From Chlorops oryzae (lineage: Eukaryota; Arthropoda; Insecta; Diptera; Chloropidae), in the NCBI GenBank assembly GCA_020466095.1, contig CM035806.1, positions 65,406,532-65,470,531 of the forward strand: a stretch of 64,000 bases of DNA, written 5' to 3'. The notes below the pieces were generated by a model. It was not told the origin of the DNA and ran no database searches. It saw nothing but the letters and a program-made list of their open reading frames with translations. Numbering within the stretch: the stretch's first letter is position 1; every line of letters begins with the position of its first letter. Shown here one piece after another: positions 45,511 through 55,745 of the stretch. Position numbers and translations under genes: made by a program.

Positions 45511-45749
45511 AATTTTTCCTAAATTTTTTACGTTTTTTAAAAATTAGAGTTTTTTTTTTTGTTCATAGTTCTGTTATTTTGGAAGACAAACATTTTCCCC
45601 TAAATTTTTAAGGTTTTATTATTATTTTTTTTTTTAATAGTTCATTTTCAAGTAAACAATTTTTGGAGTGAAAAAATTCGTTAAATACGTTTCCCAAAAT
45701 CTGAGCAACGCTAAACTCAAGTGAGCATTTTGACCAAGAAATTAAATTC

Positions 45750-45824
45750 GTTCGTTTAGCGTAATGGTTAAGGCGTTCGCCCAGCGATCTGGTGGTCAGC
45801 GGTTCGAGGCTCGGTGGAGGCGAG
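45750..45824 (+). pseudogene. tRNA-like cassette B'
   Basis: A-box TTTAGCGTAATGG, D-loop-like GGTTAAGGCG, B-box CGGTTCGAGGCT, and the GGAGGCGAGAAA end shared with 867-943. The anticodon arm (CCAGCGATCTGG) lacks the usual U33, so a functional tRNA is unlikely. Confidence 0.45.
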
Positions 45825-46317
45825 AAATTTTTAAGAGAAGTAAGATAAAAAAGATTTAAAATAAAAAATAGATAAACAAAAAATATAATCATTAATAATA
45901 TAAATAAATTTAGAAAAAGTCAAAACAAAAAATGAAATTTTTCTTTTTTTTCAGTCGCTGGTGCTAGGCCATTTTCCTGCCCCTTTTCGCTAGCGAAATG
46001 ACTGGTTAAAGGTGGCGCATAAAAGGTCGACCTGTCCCCGGCAATGAGATCGTAATGTTAAATTCGCCAGCGTCTTGGATAGGAAAGGGACCGATCCCCG
46101 ACACCCAGTGCCTAGTGAAATCGCTAGTGTTGTGGTGGCTCCGCTGACTACTGGGATTGAGTTCTCTCGTTAACACAGACGCTGTGTGTGAGAAACAACA
46201 ACAAAGAAATAACAAAGCCGCAATACTCAGTTTTGTATGAAAGAGTATTACGCTGGGAAGCACTGAATTATAGCAAGAAGTATTGACGTCATTTCCTTGC
46301 ATTTGCTCAGATATTTT
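45825..46317. other. unassigned
   Basis: No domain-bearing frame. It may hold an old repeat fragment at 45990-46200. Confidence 0.4.
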
Positions 46318-46440
46318 TATACCCAGCGTAAGCGGGGTATATTAGTTTTGTGCGATTCTTGTAACAGGGAGAATTAAGCTCCGGAGATATAGACAAAGAT
46401 ATATAGAAATGATTAGGATCAAAAACTGAATTACATTTCT
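46318..46440 (+). mobile_element. Helentron-like family 2, 5' fragment
   Basis: TATACCCAGCGTAAGCGGGG and the next ~100 bp, ending after CAAAAACTGAATTACATTTC. It is followed 90 bp later by a full copy. Confidence 0.85.
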
Positions 46441-46530
46441 TTACAAAGTTTTATATCAAAATCATATAACGCAACCTACTTTGTACGCCATTTTGATAAT
46501 ATAAGTTCTTTTAAAGAAAAACAACTTTAT

Positions 46531-47677
46531 TATACCCAGCGTAAGCGGGGTATATTAGTTTTGTGCAAATCTTGTAACAGGGAGAATTAAGCTCCGGAGA
46601 TATAGAAAAATATATATAGAAATGATCAGGATCAAAAACTGAATCGATTTAGACATGTCCGTCTGTCCGTCTGTCCGTCCGTCCGTCTGTCCGTCTGTCC
46701 GTCCGTCCGTGGTCGGATCTCCTCCGAAACGGCTGGACCAATCAAGTCGAAATTTGGCACACAGGTATATCGGGATCCGAGTATGATCCTAAGTAAAAAT
46801 GGGAGACATACGCCCACTGCCACGCCCACAAATGAATTTATTGTGTTTTCAATAAAATGCTTGTAACTTGCGAACCACTCAACACATTCCATTGATATTT
46901 GGTGTGCTGGTAAACTACGAAAAGGGACATATCCTGGCAAAAAATGGACGCCGCCCTCCTCGAGCCACGCCCACAAATAAGCCCAAAAATAAGGGCTTAT
47001 CGTAACTTGCGAAGTAAAAGGCGTAGAAGCTTCAAATTCACAGCATAGGTTTACCAAGGCAAATGAAAGGTGTAGGGAAATAATTTATGTAGCCCGCCCA
47101 CTGCCACGCCCACAAATAGAGAATTTTCATAACTTCCGAAGTAAAAAGACATATCCTGGCAAAAAATGGACGCCGCCCTCCTCGAGCCACGCCCACAAAT
47201 AAGCCCAAAAATAAGGGCTTATCGTAACTTGCGAAGTAAAAGGCGTAGAAGCTTCAAATTCGCATCATAGGTTGACCAAGACGAATGAAAGGTGTAGGAA
47301 AATTTTTTATGGCCCGCCCACTGCCACGCCCACAAATGAAGATTTTTCGTAACTTCCGAAGTAAAAGGCGTAGAAGCTTCAAATTCGCAGCATAGGTTCA
47401 CCAAGGCGAATGAAAGGTGTAGGAAAAAATTTTATGCGGCCCGCCCACTGCCACGCCCACAGATGAAGATTGTTCGCAACTTCCGAAGTAAAAGGCGTAG
47501 AAGCTTCGAATTCGCAACATAGGTTCACCAAGGCGAATGAAAGGTGTAGGGAAATAATTTATGTTGCCCTCCCACTGCCACGCCCACAAATAGAGAAGCA
47601 AAACATAGTGCGCTGATAATGTCGGGACGCTGGGTATTTCAAAGTCGGGCTTGACCGACTTTAGCTTTCTTACTTGA
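46531..47677 (+). mobile_element. Helentron-like family 2, full copy with internal tandem array
   Basis: The 5' hairpin TATACCCAGCGTAAGCGGGG is followed by a GTCC/GTCT array (46660-46711) and repeated CACGCCCACAAAT blocks. The 3' end has GCTGGGTAT, an AAAGTCGGGCTTGACCGACT hairpin and TTTCTTACTTGA. The plan matches family 1 (hairpins at both ends, GTCY, CTTACTTG end) with little sequence identity, so the two families are probably related Helentron-associated lineages. No protein coding is seen. Confidence 0.88.
46975..47595 (+). repeat. internal tandem array, ~115-130-bp units
   Basis: About five units. Each runs CGTAACTT.CGAAGTAAAAGG, GCGTAGAAGCTTC, AAATTCGCA.CATAGGTT, CCAAGGCGAATGAAAGGTGT, then a GCCCGCCCACTGCCACGCCC block. 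One unit also contains the 47150-47220 segment GACGCCGCCCTCCTCGAGCC, a duplication of 46947-46967. Confidence 0.85.
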
Positions 47678-47707
47678 TTTTAAATTGACAAAGTTAAAAT
47701 TTTTATT

Positions 47708-47841
47708 TATATGCCTGCCACACGTAGATCGAAATTGCTCAATTTCAGAACAAAATTCAAATTGCCTCAATTTCAAATGTCAAATTTGTTCTGAAATTTT
47801 TTGAAATTGCTCAATTTCGATCTACGTGTGGCAGGCATATA
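47708..47841. mobile_element. ~134-bp palindromic MITE
   Basis: The left ATGCCTGCCACACGTAGATC and the inverse right end are identical for 27 nt. The inner parts also pair (AATTTCAGAACAAA against TTTGTTCTGAAATT). TA lies at each border. It could fold into one long hairpin. Confidence 0.9.
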
Positions 47842-48057
47842 ATAGTCAATCAGGGTTGTCACGGAAATCTATCGTTGTATAAATCGGTTTTAATATCATT
47901 TATTTTTTGCCTATGGCTTGGAAATCGAACATGGGTATTGGTAACGGTATCTCTTTCCGAGACACCTGCGGAAAAATAAATGATTTTAAAATCGGTTTCG
48001 CCGACGATCGATTTCCATGACATCCCTGAGTATATCGATATAGTGATGTTTTCTAAC
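47842..48057. other. unassigned
   Basis: Short stretch between two MITEs, no feature seen. Confidence 0.4.
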
Positions 48058-48387
48058 ACGCTATTTACACGTTAAGTCGAGAGTCAGTCACACGAGCAAA
48101 TGTTCTGAAATAATTAAGTAAGTCAAGAAAGACGAGCGAAGAAAATAGACGGTTGTTTGTTAAATGTTCTGCGCTTCTCTTTCTTTCTCATACAATCTAA
48201 TGGAATTGTTCCGAAACATGTTCGTGTGTCTGACTCTCGAGTAAGACATTTCGATAATGAAACATATTTTCTTTGGCACGGGACGCAGGGGGAAGAGAGA
48301 AAAACGCTCCCACACCACATCCCCGCGCGTCCCTAGTCCAAAAAACTTGTGTTTCGTTATCGAAATGTCTTAACGTGTAAATAGCGT
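48058..48387. mobile_element. MITE, second copy of the 18.8-kb family, carrying an insertion
   Basis: The ends ACGCTATTTACACGTTAAG and the inverse of TTAACGTGTAAATAGCGT, with ACATTTCGATAATG inside, match 18821-18980. A 165-bp insert lies between GTTAAG and TAAGACA. Confidence 0.9.
48077..48241. mobile_element. 165-bp MITE nested in the previous one (TAAG duplication)
   Basis: TIRs are TCGAGAGTCAGTCACACGA and the inverse TCGAGAGTCAGACACACGA. TAAG stands on both sides (48073-48076 and 48242-48245). The 18.8-kb copy reads ACACGTTAAGACATTTCG with one TAAG, so it is the empty site. Confidence 0.88.
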
Positions 48388-49236
48388 ATAAGCCGAAATA
48401 TAGTAGCATCGATATTTCTTCGGAGAAACTATTGGGTATTGCAAAATCTATATTTTCTCAGGATTGAGCGTTCCTTCTTTTTATGCATAAAGCTACTGCC
48501 TCCTTAAGATATTTTGCCATAAAAATACTTCAGAATAGACCTGGAAAAAATATGTATTTAATACAGCTTTAATGCAGAGATGCATTTGAGTAAATTTTAA
48601 ATAAATTTAAAAAAAAAGGCGTTTTATTTGTAATTTTAGGTGCTTTTAATAAAATTTCCAAAAAATTATAACTTCTCAAATAAAACACTTGCTTCTGCAA
48701 GTTTTTGGTTGCCCTAATTATTAATATTACACATAACTAAGTATCGTCATCACAATCTATTTTCGATTCAAAAAATTTCGATTTCAAAATCGCGCGCTTC
48801 TTGTTTTAAAAACAGCAGATACGTAAACGCGTTGTACTAACTGCAAATTCTGCCAACTAATTGGTTTGATGTAAATGTGTGTGTGTGTTTTTTTTTTTGC
48901 ATTAATTAAACAGAAAACCACGAAAACATAAAATTAATTTCACCAAAATTAAATGTTTTTCTTCATACAGTTTTACTGCAACTTTCTATAAACAATATTT
49001 ATAACTAACGTCTTTGACTCTTGAATATGCTAGTATAAGCATGGTATGGATATAGAAGATGAAAACAGTGCCGTAGCAATTCTGTTTTGCGTGGGGGCCC
49101 AAAATAATTTTTTCAATTTTAACGTCTATTTTAATTAAAACCATATTACATGCACGCTTTCAATGCAAACGTTTAAAGCTTGTTCGAAATAATCAGCTGT
49201 TCTTCTTAGAGCTATTATACACGAGACGATATAAGC
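48388..49236. other. unassigned AT-rich DNA
   Basis: No coding sense; a short GT/T run near 48875-48898. Confidence 0.4.
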
Positions 49237-49244
49237 GGGTAGGC

Positions 49245-50230
49245 CAGTGTTGCCAGTACTTCAGAACCGAATTTCCCTCTAAAACCAAACAAAAATCCCT
49301 TTTTTCCCTCAGTGACCGATAGAAATTTCCCACGAAAATCCCCTCAAAGAAAAACATAATTTTCCGTAATAAAATGTTGATCATCCGCTATATTTCTTAA
49401 CATTAAAACCTTAAGGTAGCTGCGTAAAATTACATATTGTATTTATAGAAATTGTACGTTTGAAAAGGCCCCAAGACCACTACTATTAAGGCAAGTTGGT
49501 GGGGAGATTTTAAAGACCATTAAGGGCCTCATTTTTGTTCAATTTCTTCATGAGAACTGCCCTTTTGCCACCCCTAATTATAATTGTTGTGTCTTAGCAG
49601 ACATCAAAACTCCGTTTAGGTTCAGGTTCAATTAGCAACTGACTTTATTTCATTCCTTACATGGTAGTTCAATATTTTATAGTGTGGTATGTATATGTTA
49701 TTTATATTATAGGCCGATCGCTAAAGTTTTTGGAAAGGCTGTTTATTACTAAGACCAAGCATACATGAAAAATTTCGTTTATGTCCCATTTGAATTTCAG
49801 GTGAATTTCGGCCACGCCCAACTTTCTAATTTTTGAAAATTCCTTTTACAACCCCAAAGTGAAATATAGAATATGATATACATATGTATATACATATTAA
49901 CAATAAATACGTACTAAAAGTTCGTTATCACATCCACATTCGAGCATGCTTCTGCGAGCGGCTCGGCTCGATGCAATGCTCGATCGTAATAGGTCATGTT
50001 AGCGAGCCAATTCATCAACCAACATTACCACATACGATCGAGCATTGCATCGAGCCGAGCTGCTCGCAGAAGATTGCTCGAATGTGGATGATCCACTTAG
50101 GGCTTTGTATCGATTGAAAAATCCCTCTATCGTATGCAACAAAGCAAAGAAAATCCCCCTTTCCCTTTTGCCAATATTTGGTGCAAAAGTTCCCTCAAAA
50201 TGGGAAATATCCCTCAACCTGGCAACACTG
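49245..50230. mobile_element. hAT-like element with perfect 8-bp duplication GGGTAGGC
   Basis: 986 bp between GGGTAGGC at 49237-49244 and GGGTAGGC at 50231-50238. The ends CAGTGTTGCCAG and its exact inverse CTGGCAACACTG are typical of hAT. The subterminal parts share TTTCCC and CCCTC words. It has no transposase. Inside are a decayed Helentron-like stretch (about 49480-49860) and a fold-back MITE. Confidence 0.95.
49931..50090. mobile_element. 160-bp fold-back MITE inside the hAT-like element
   Basis: The 58-nt arms (CATCCACATTCGAGCA.. and inverse) differ at three positions and are separated by a 44-nt loop. The arms contain GCGAGCGGCTCG and TCGATGCAATGCTCG, which resemble but do not equal the fold-back core at 13.3 kb. 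Confidence 0.92.
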
Positions 50231-50352
50231 GGGTAGGCAGTTCAACAGTTCAATTCAAAAAGTGCTGCCACACGCACGATTTTTCTCTCTTATAGCTTAC
50301 ATTTTTCCTACTCTCCTCGAAAAATCCCTTTTTTAAAACAAGTATGGTTATA

Positions 50353-50555
50353 AGGTGGTTGACCCAAATAAAACCAACGCCTGTATAAGGCCCGATTTTC
50401 AGAAAACATATTTATAGCACTCTCAGCATAATGACTTTTGGCATGGTCTAAAGCGTTTATATTTACTTCATAAAGCAAACAAAATTGCGTCGATTGTGTA
50501 GCTGAGTGCATAGTAATCTTCCAACCAAGTCTACAGAAGATAAACAACGTGCTTG
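50353..50555 (+). mobile_element. left part of the CCAAATAA Tc1-like element
   Basis: TA followed by AGGTGGTTGACCCAAATAAA and the next ~130 bp match 31449-31590 (AAGGCCCGATTTTCAGAAAA). It runs into the N gap. Confidence 0.8.
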
Positions 50556-50655
50556 NNNNNNNNNNNNNNNNNNNNNNNNNNNNNNNNNNNNNNNNNNNNN
50601 NNNNNNNNNNNNNNNNNNNNNNNNNNNNNNNNNNNNNNNNNNNNNNNNNNNNNNN
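50556..50655. other. assembly gap (100 N)
   Basis: Exactly 100 N. It interrupts the Tc1-like element and lies between the arms of the inverted duplication, so the distance between the arms is not certain. Confidence 1.
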
Positions 50656-51842
50656 GCGCGGCGCTAAATGCGAAAAAGTCGAAGCCTGGTCGCTTCGATT
50701 ACCTTTTGTAACTTATGTGCTATTTTTTTTAGTTTTAATTCGACCCTTTTTATATTTTAATATTATTTACTTAAATATTTTTTCGGGCTTAGGATCCAAA
50801 CATTTCTATTACGAAATGTTAATTTTTAGCAATCGAAAAAAATCTTTTTTCTGATGTTTTTCTGATGCTAATGTAATTTTACTTTTGATATTAAAAATTA
50901 AATCTCTTTAACATTGTTCCTCTACTGAAATTAGTATTTTCAGCTGTAAAAATACTCCCTTTAGGTGGGGCTAAATTAAAAATGAATTTTAGAAGACTTT
51001 TTGAATTGCCTTTATATTGAAATTTGTTCAATAAATTTAAGGATTGTTGTGAATATTACCAAAATATTAAAATTAAATGTAACAGAAAAAATTGTTGAAG
51101 TCAATAGCAAAATTGAAATTTTCAAAAAACTTTTTTATGGGTCTTCAACGGACATCGTATTTGCACCATCGAATGTAAACAAGCTGAATCATTCCATTTT
51201 AAATACATACAAGCATTCTTATGCTCATACATATAGAACTTCTTTTCCCTTCCACCGTCCTTCATTGAACGAATTTTGCTCATTTCTATCAATCCTACTA
51301 AAAAAAATTTCAAAAGAATGATACAGTGTGCAAATATCGATTCTCTTCCTTTCAGTTTATGAAAAAATTTTCATGAACTATAAATTATGAATATTAAATT
51401 CAGCAAAATAGCTTTCTTAGTGTCTAGAAACAAATTGATAACATTTCAATTTTTATTTTACTATAAAAATTATATCAATAATAAGTAAAATAGAACTTGT
51501 CTGAAGAAAGATTTGAAATAGTCAAATATTGCACACTGTTCGGCTATTTTTTCTTTGTATCGTCAAGCAGCTTTTGCCTGCGCACAAGCATAAAAAAATT
51601 TCCATCCCTTTTTTTTCTCTGCGCATAAGCAAACGCACAATTCATTCATAAAATGTTCATTTACGCACGTTTCTCGCACTCGCGTTGCGCATTTTTGTTT
51701 TCAATCAGCATTCGCTTTGTGATGTGAGACGAAATGGCATAGGGACAAAGTGTATCGTAATAAGGAGGCCAGCATTTTCAAAATGCTAAGAGAGCCGATA
51801 GAGTACATTGGCTGCTCTTATATTTATTAATACTCTTTGATG
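50656..51842. other. unassigned DNA
   Basis: The frames at 50549-50854 and 51001-51321 have no motif. AT-rich. Confidence 0.4.
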
Positions 51843-52350
51843 CTACCTACAAAGTATGCATTAAATTGATTTGCAATTTCTACATAGTCTGTCAACTCAG
51901 TTCCATTAAATTTCACCGTTTCAGTTTTCTTATGTTTTTCTTTTAGCTTTATTTTTTTCCACATTTCCTTTTGGTTATTCGCATATTTTATTTTATTTTT
52001 TATAAAGTTATTTTTTTCTTTGTTTATTTCAGCTTTGTATTTATTTCTTATGCTTTTGTATATGTTCCATTTATTTACATCATTGTAAAACTTTGCGCAT
52101 TTATATGCACGTATTTTGTCAGATCTTAATCTTTTCAGGTGTGATTTAAACCAGCTTCCCGTTATGCTTGATGTTTTGAGTTGTCTGTTCACTGTATTTC
52201 TTTCAATTATATTTTTTATTTGTTTTTCAATTAATTTTGAGTTAAAATCTAAGCTTTTTGATTGGTCATATTTTATATTCGCGTCCTGTAGCTGGGCCGA
52301 GAAATTGTTTTTGTTATAGCAAAATTGTTTAGTTTCTATTTCCTCCTAAA
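51843..52350 (-). pseudogene. LINE A, second partial copy (linker region)
   Basis: The minus-strand frame reads MNRQLKTSSITGSWFKSHLK, RSDKIRAYKCAK, KEMWKKIKLKEKHKKTETVK, NAYFVGSI. It has Trp where the left-arm copy has a stop (40175) and keeps the frame across the place where the left copy shifts, so it preserves the older reading. It ends before any RT motif. Confidence 0.85.
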
Positions 52351-52735
52351 TTGCGAATTTGAAGCTTCTACGCCTTTTACTTCGGAAGTTACGAAAATTC
52401 TCCATTTGTGGGCGTGGCAGTGGGAGGGCCTCATAAAATTTTTTCCTACACCTTTCATTCACAGGTTACGATAAGCCCTTATTTGTGGGCGTGGCCCATT
52501 TTTACTTAGGATCATACTCGAACCCCGATATACATGTATGCCAAATTTCGACTTCATTGGTTCAGCCGTTTTGGAGGAGATCCGACCACGGACGGACGGA
52601 CGGATGGACATGTCTAAATCGATTCAGTTTTTGATCCTGATCATTTCTATATATATTTGTCTATATCTCCATAGCTTAATTCTCCCTGTTACAAGATCCG
52701 CACAAAACTAATATACCCCGCTTACGCTGGGTATA
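52351..52735 (-). mobile_element. Helentron-like family 2, inverted copy
   Basis: On the minus strand: TATACCCAGCGTAAGCGGGG at 52735, core, short GTCC run, and the same break into LINE A as at 39975. About 165 bp are missing relative to the left-arm copy. Confidence 0.85.
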
Positions 52736-53797
52736 AAAAGTAATTTGGAAAGAACAACAAAAAATTTGACAGATTTTCTATATCAAACATAATAAACTTC
52801 GGACATCATTTGTTTGAACATACGTATATTTACTTATCATAAGCCTCTAAAATTCTCCTAGGAAAATTTGTTTCCCCTAAGCGTCCCCCTAAAAGTAGGA
52901 AAAACTCCTAAATCTAGTGGGAAACCCCTAAACTGGCAACACTGCTGTTCTGAATAAAATGTTCGTTCCGAAAAAAAAAAAATTTGTGTGAAAATGTTGA
53001 CATTTTGAGAGGATATCGTGACGATAAACTTTAACCGGAATGGTAGCAAATGTGCCTTAAAAGAGAAAAAATATTTGAGAGGCATTTTCGAGGGGAAAAT
53101 TATTTTGAAAAATAGATGAACGGGATTTATTCGCTTTTAAAAAAAAACATGTAGCACTGGTCGTGCGTTTAACGGCCAATTTTTTGAATTGGGACCCATT
53201 GGTAGCCAAAAAAAACCCAGTTTCAGGGGCTCCTAATGTTGGAAGGAAAATCTTGGAAAATTTGGTCGTTTTGGAAGAGAAAACTGGGAATTTGTTATTT
53301 TGGAAGGGAAATTTTGAAAAGATTTCCTTTGGGGGTTGTCTTTGCTATAATCTTTGGTTGGGTTCGAGTCTTTGTGGGAATATCCTTGAAATATTGGGAA
53401 AGGTTAGTGACCTCGCTCAAAGAGTATAGAATCTAAAGAGTTTCCATAAGGGTAATATAATGGGTTTTATGGTTTGGCTCTCATGATGTATATATGGGCG
53501 CCTTTTGGTCAAACATGTTCCGCTGCAGCCTTTCGAGTTGGAAGCGGTTTGAAGAGCTAAAATTTGGTTGGATAGCTTTTGGCGCGTGCGTAGAAATAGA
53601 ATTATGAATGATTTTTTTCGCCTACTTTGAATACTGCATGAAAAGGTATGTGAAGGAGTGTGGAAGTTAGAAAAAACGCCGTTGCACCATATATTTGTGT
53701 TTGCGTGGTTTTTTTTCTAATGGACTGAACGTATGTGTTAAGGGTATATATGTATGTATGTTTGTCTTGCTTAGAAGTTTTGACTTCGTTTTTGAAG

Positions 53798-54436
53798 CAT
53801 TTATTGAACAGAAATTATTTTCTGCGTTCATGTGAACTAATACGCGACATCGTTTCAAGCGGATTGCTGAAGCGAAAATGTTTGTAGCGCACTTGCTATA
53901 GAAAATAAGCAGAGGTGAACAAAGGGTAAGCTCCAGGGGTAAAAGAGCGTAAAAGAGAACATTTTGGCACACGTTTAGAAACTGTGAGCGAGAGATGAAA
54001 AAGTATAAAATGAGGTCGCAATTAAAGAAAAATGCCACTTGTATTCGAGAAGCGAAGCGAACAACCGAAGAGAGCAAAGAAACGAAGTCACGTCAATTTT
54101 TCAAATCAGTGCTCATCAGTGCTATGACAAACTTTGCAGAGGCAAGACATGTGTCGCTCTGTTTTAATTTTGAAAAATTTTTTTCGTATAATTTTTAGTT
54201 TTACCTCAGATAGAGTGCGTTGAGAGCTCAGTATGCTACAGACTATTGTCGAGGTGGGATCTATGACGCTTGTCGCTTTGTTATTCTCTCGATTTTCTAA
54301 TTTTATGGCTTTGTTGTACCACTACTATTGCGCATAACGAAAACGGCCTTGTAGTGGTGGTCACCTGTGCTTATGAGGGACAAAATGTGCTCAACTTGAG
54401 AGCAAATTATGATTTCAGTATATGGTTACATATTGA
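53798..54436. other. unassigned; short similarity to 38.26-38.38 kb
   Basis: Words AAGACATGTGTCGCT, TTGTTGTACCA and GTAGTGGTGGTCA recur in the same order and direction just outside the left arm, so the edges of the duplication are complex. ACCACTAC..GTAGTGGT forms a small hairpin at 54317-54357. Confidence 0.45.
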
Positions 54437-54880
54437 CCTCATACTCATATCATGAGATGGATCATTCTACGCTTGCATATTCGCCTCATATTCATATCAT
54501 GACATGGATCACCCTACGCTCGCATATTCGCCTTCAATATTCATATCATGACGTGGATCATCCTACGCTCGCATATTCGCCTCATATTCATATCATGACA
54601 TGGATCATCCTACGCTCGCATATTCGCCTCATATTCATATCATGACGTGGATCATCCTACGCTTGCATATTCGCCTCATATTCATATCATGACGTGGATC
54701 ATCCTACGCTCGCATATTCGCCTCATATTCATATCATGACGTGGATCATCCTACGCTCGCATATTCGCCTCATATTCATATCATGACGTGGATCATCCTA
54801 CGCTCGCATATTCGCCTCATATTCATATCATGACGTGGATCATCCTACGCTCGCATATTCGCCTCATATTCATATCATGA
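54437..54880. repeat. 47-bp minisatellite, ~9.4 copies
   Basis: The unit begins CCTCATATTCATATCATGAC and continues GTGGATCATCCTACGCTCGC. The spacing is exactly 47 bp through the last six units (54580, 54627, 54674, 54721, 54768, 54815); the first units have small changes. It lies ~150 bp beyond the stop of the DUF4806-like gene. Confidence 0.97.
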
Positions 54881-55033
54881 TAGGATATAATTTTTTTTGT
54901 TTTCATTTAAGAAAAATAAAAACTTAAAATTGCTTGAACGAACTTTATTTAACAATACTTATATATGTAGATAAGTTCAGTCATTTATTTATTTTTATAT
55001 TTTATGAAAGCAATTCTCGTATTTTAAATAATA

Positions 55034-55701
55034 TTAATGTTTAAAATGGTTTTCCATGTCTGTATGGCGTAAATCTCGATTTTCACCAGAATGGATAGGT
55101 TTGTCCTTGCATGTCTGTTTATATGAGCGCAAAACTTCATTCATGTGATGGATGAACTCCTCTAGCCTTAATGGCCATCTCTTTTGTAAGGCATCTGTAA
55201 TTAGAAAACAAAAAGTATGCATTACGGCAGTTGTTTGGATATAAAAAAACATACTTATGTCTACCGAAAAAAATGCGCATTAGCTTTGTTTTGTAAAGAG
55301 AAAGTTTGCGAACCCCATCATCCTTTTTCCCAAACCATGTGTATTTGCGCGCTAATTCCGCCGTCATTGCGGCTCGAATGAAGCCATGCAAAGCTTCACG
55401 TACGCTGGCTCCTCCTAAATATTCCAAGTATTCTTGCTGGAATATTTCGCAGAAATGTAAGTTAAATTATTCAGTCAAGCATTTCTTACATTGGTAAGGC
55501 AATTATAATTTCGTCAAATCAAACTTAATGGAGTTGAATTGTTAAACATGACTGAACTAGATATATATACTATTCATTTGCGTTTTACCTTTTGTTAAAA
55601 TCATTTTGCAACAGAGCCATGCGTGCGGCTGGTGGACAAGGAGATGGAAAAAAATCTTCTTCCTGGTGAAAAAGGTATCCGTTTCCGTTGTTGTTATCCA
55701 T
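55034..55701 (-). CDS. DUF4806-like protein of a transposon (spliced, possibly decayed)
   Basis: The function is not established; the DUF4806 domain is common in insect transposon-linked proteins. Candidate exons on the minus strand: 55701-55589 (MDNNNGNGYLFHQEEDFF.., donor AG|GTAAAA), 55436-55266 (acceptor TTCCAG; QEYLEYLGGASVREALHGFI.., ELARKYTWFGKKDDGVRKLS..) and 55194-55034 (acceptor TTACAG; ALQKRWPLRLEEFIHHMNEV.. to the stop). The 71-bp intron between the last two has good GT/AG ends and keeps the frame. The join of the first two is off by one base, so an exon is missing or the copy is damaged. The conserved part is the GG..VREAL..LARKYTWFGKK block. The ATG lies 45 bp after the transposase stop, same strand, suggesting one element. 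Confidence 0.5.
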
Positions 55702-55745
55702 TAGTTTTTTGAGTCTATTTTATAATAAAAAATTGTCACATATTA

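Larger units (their letters stand above)
51843..53797 (-). repeat. right arm of the ~2-kb inverted duplication
   Basis: Reverse complement of 38376-40497 with small differences and a ~165-bp deletion. It carries LINE A (51843-52350), Helentron family 2 (52351-52735) and the non-coding stretch 52736-53797. Arm similarity stops abruptly at 51843, inside the LINE A frame. Confidence 0.9.
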
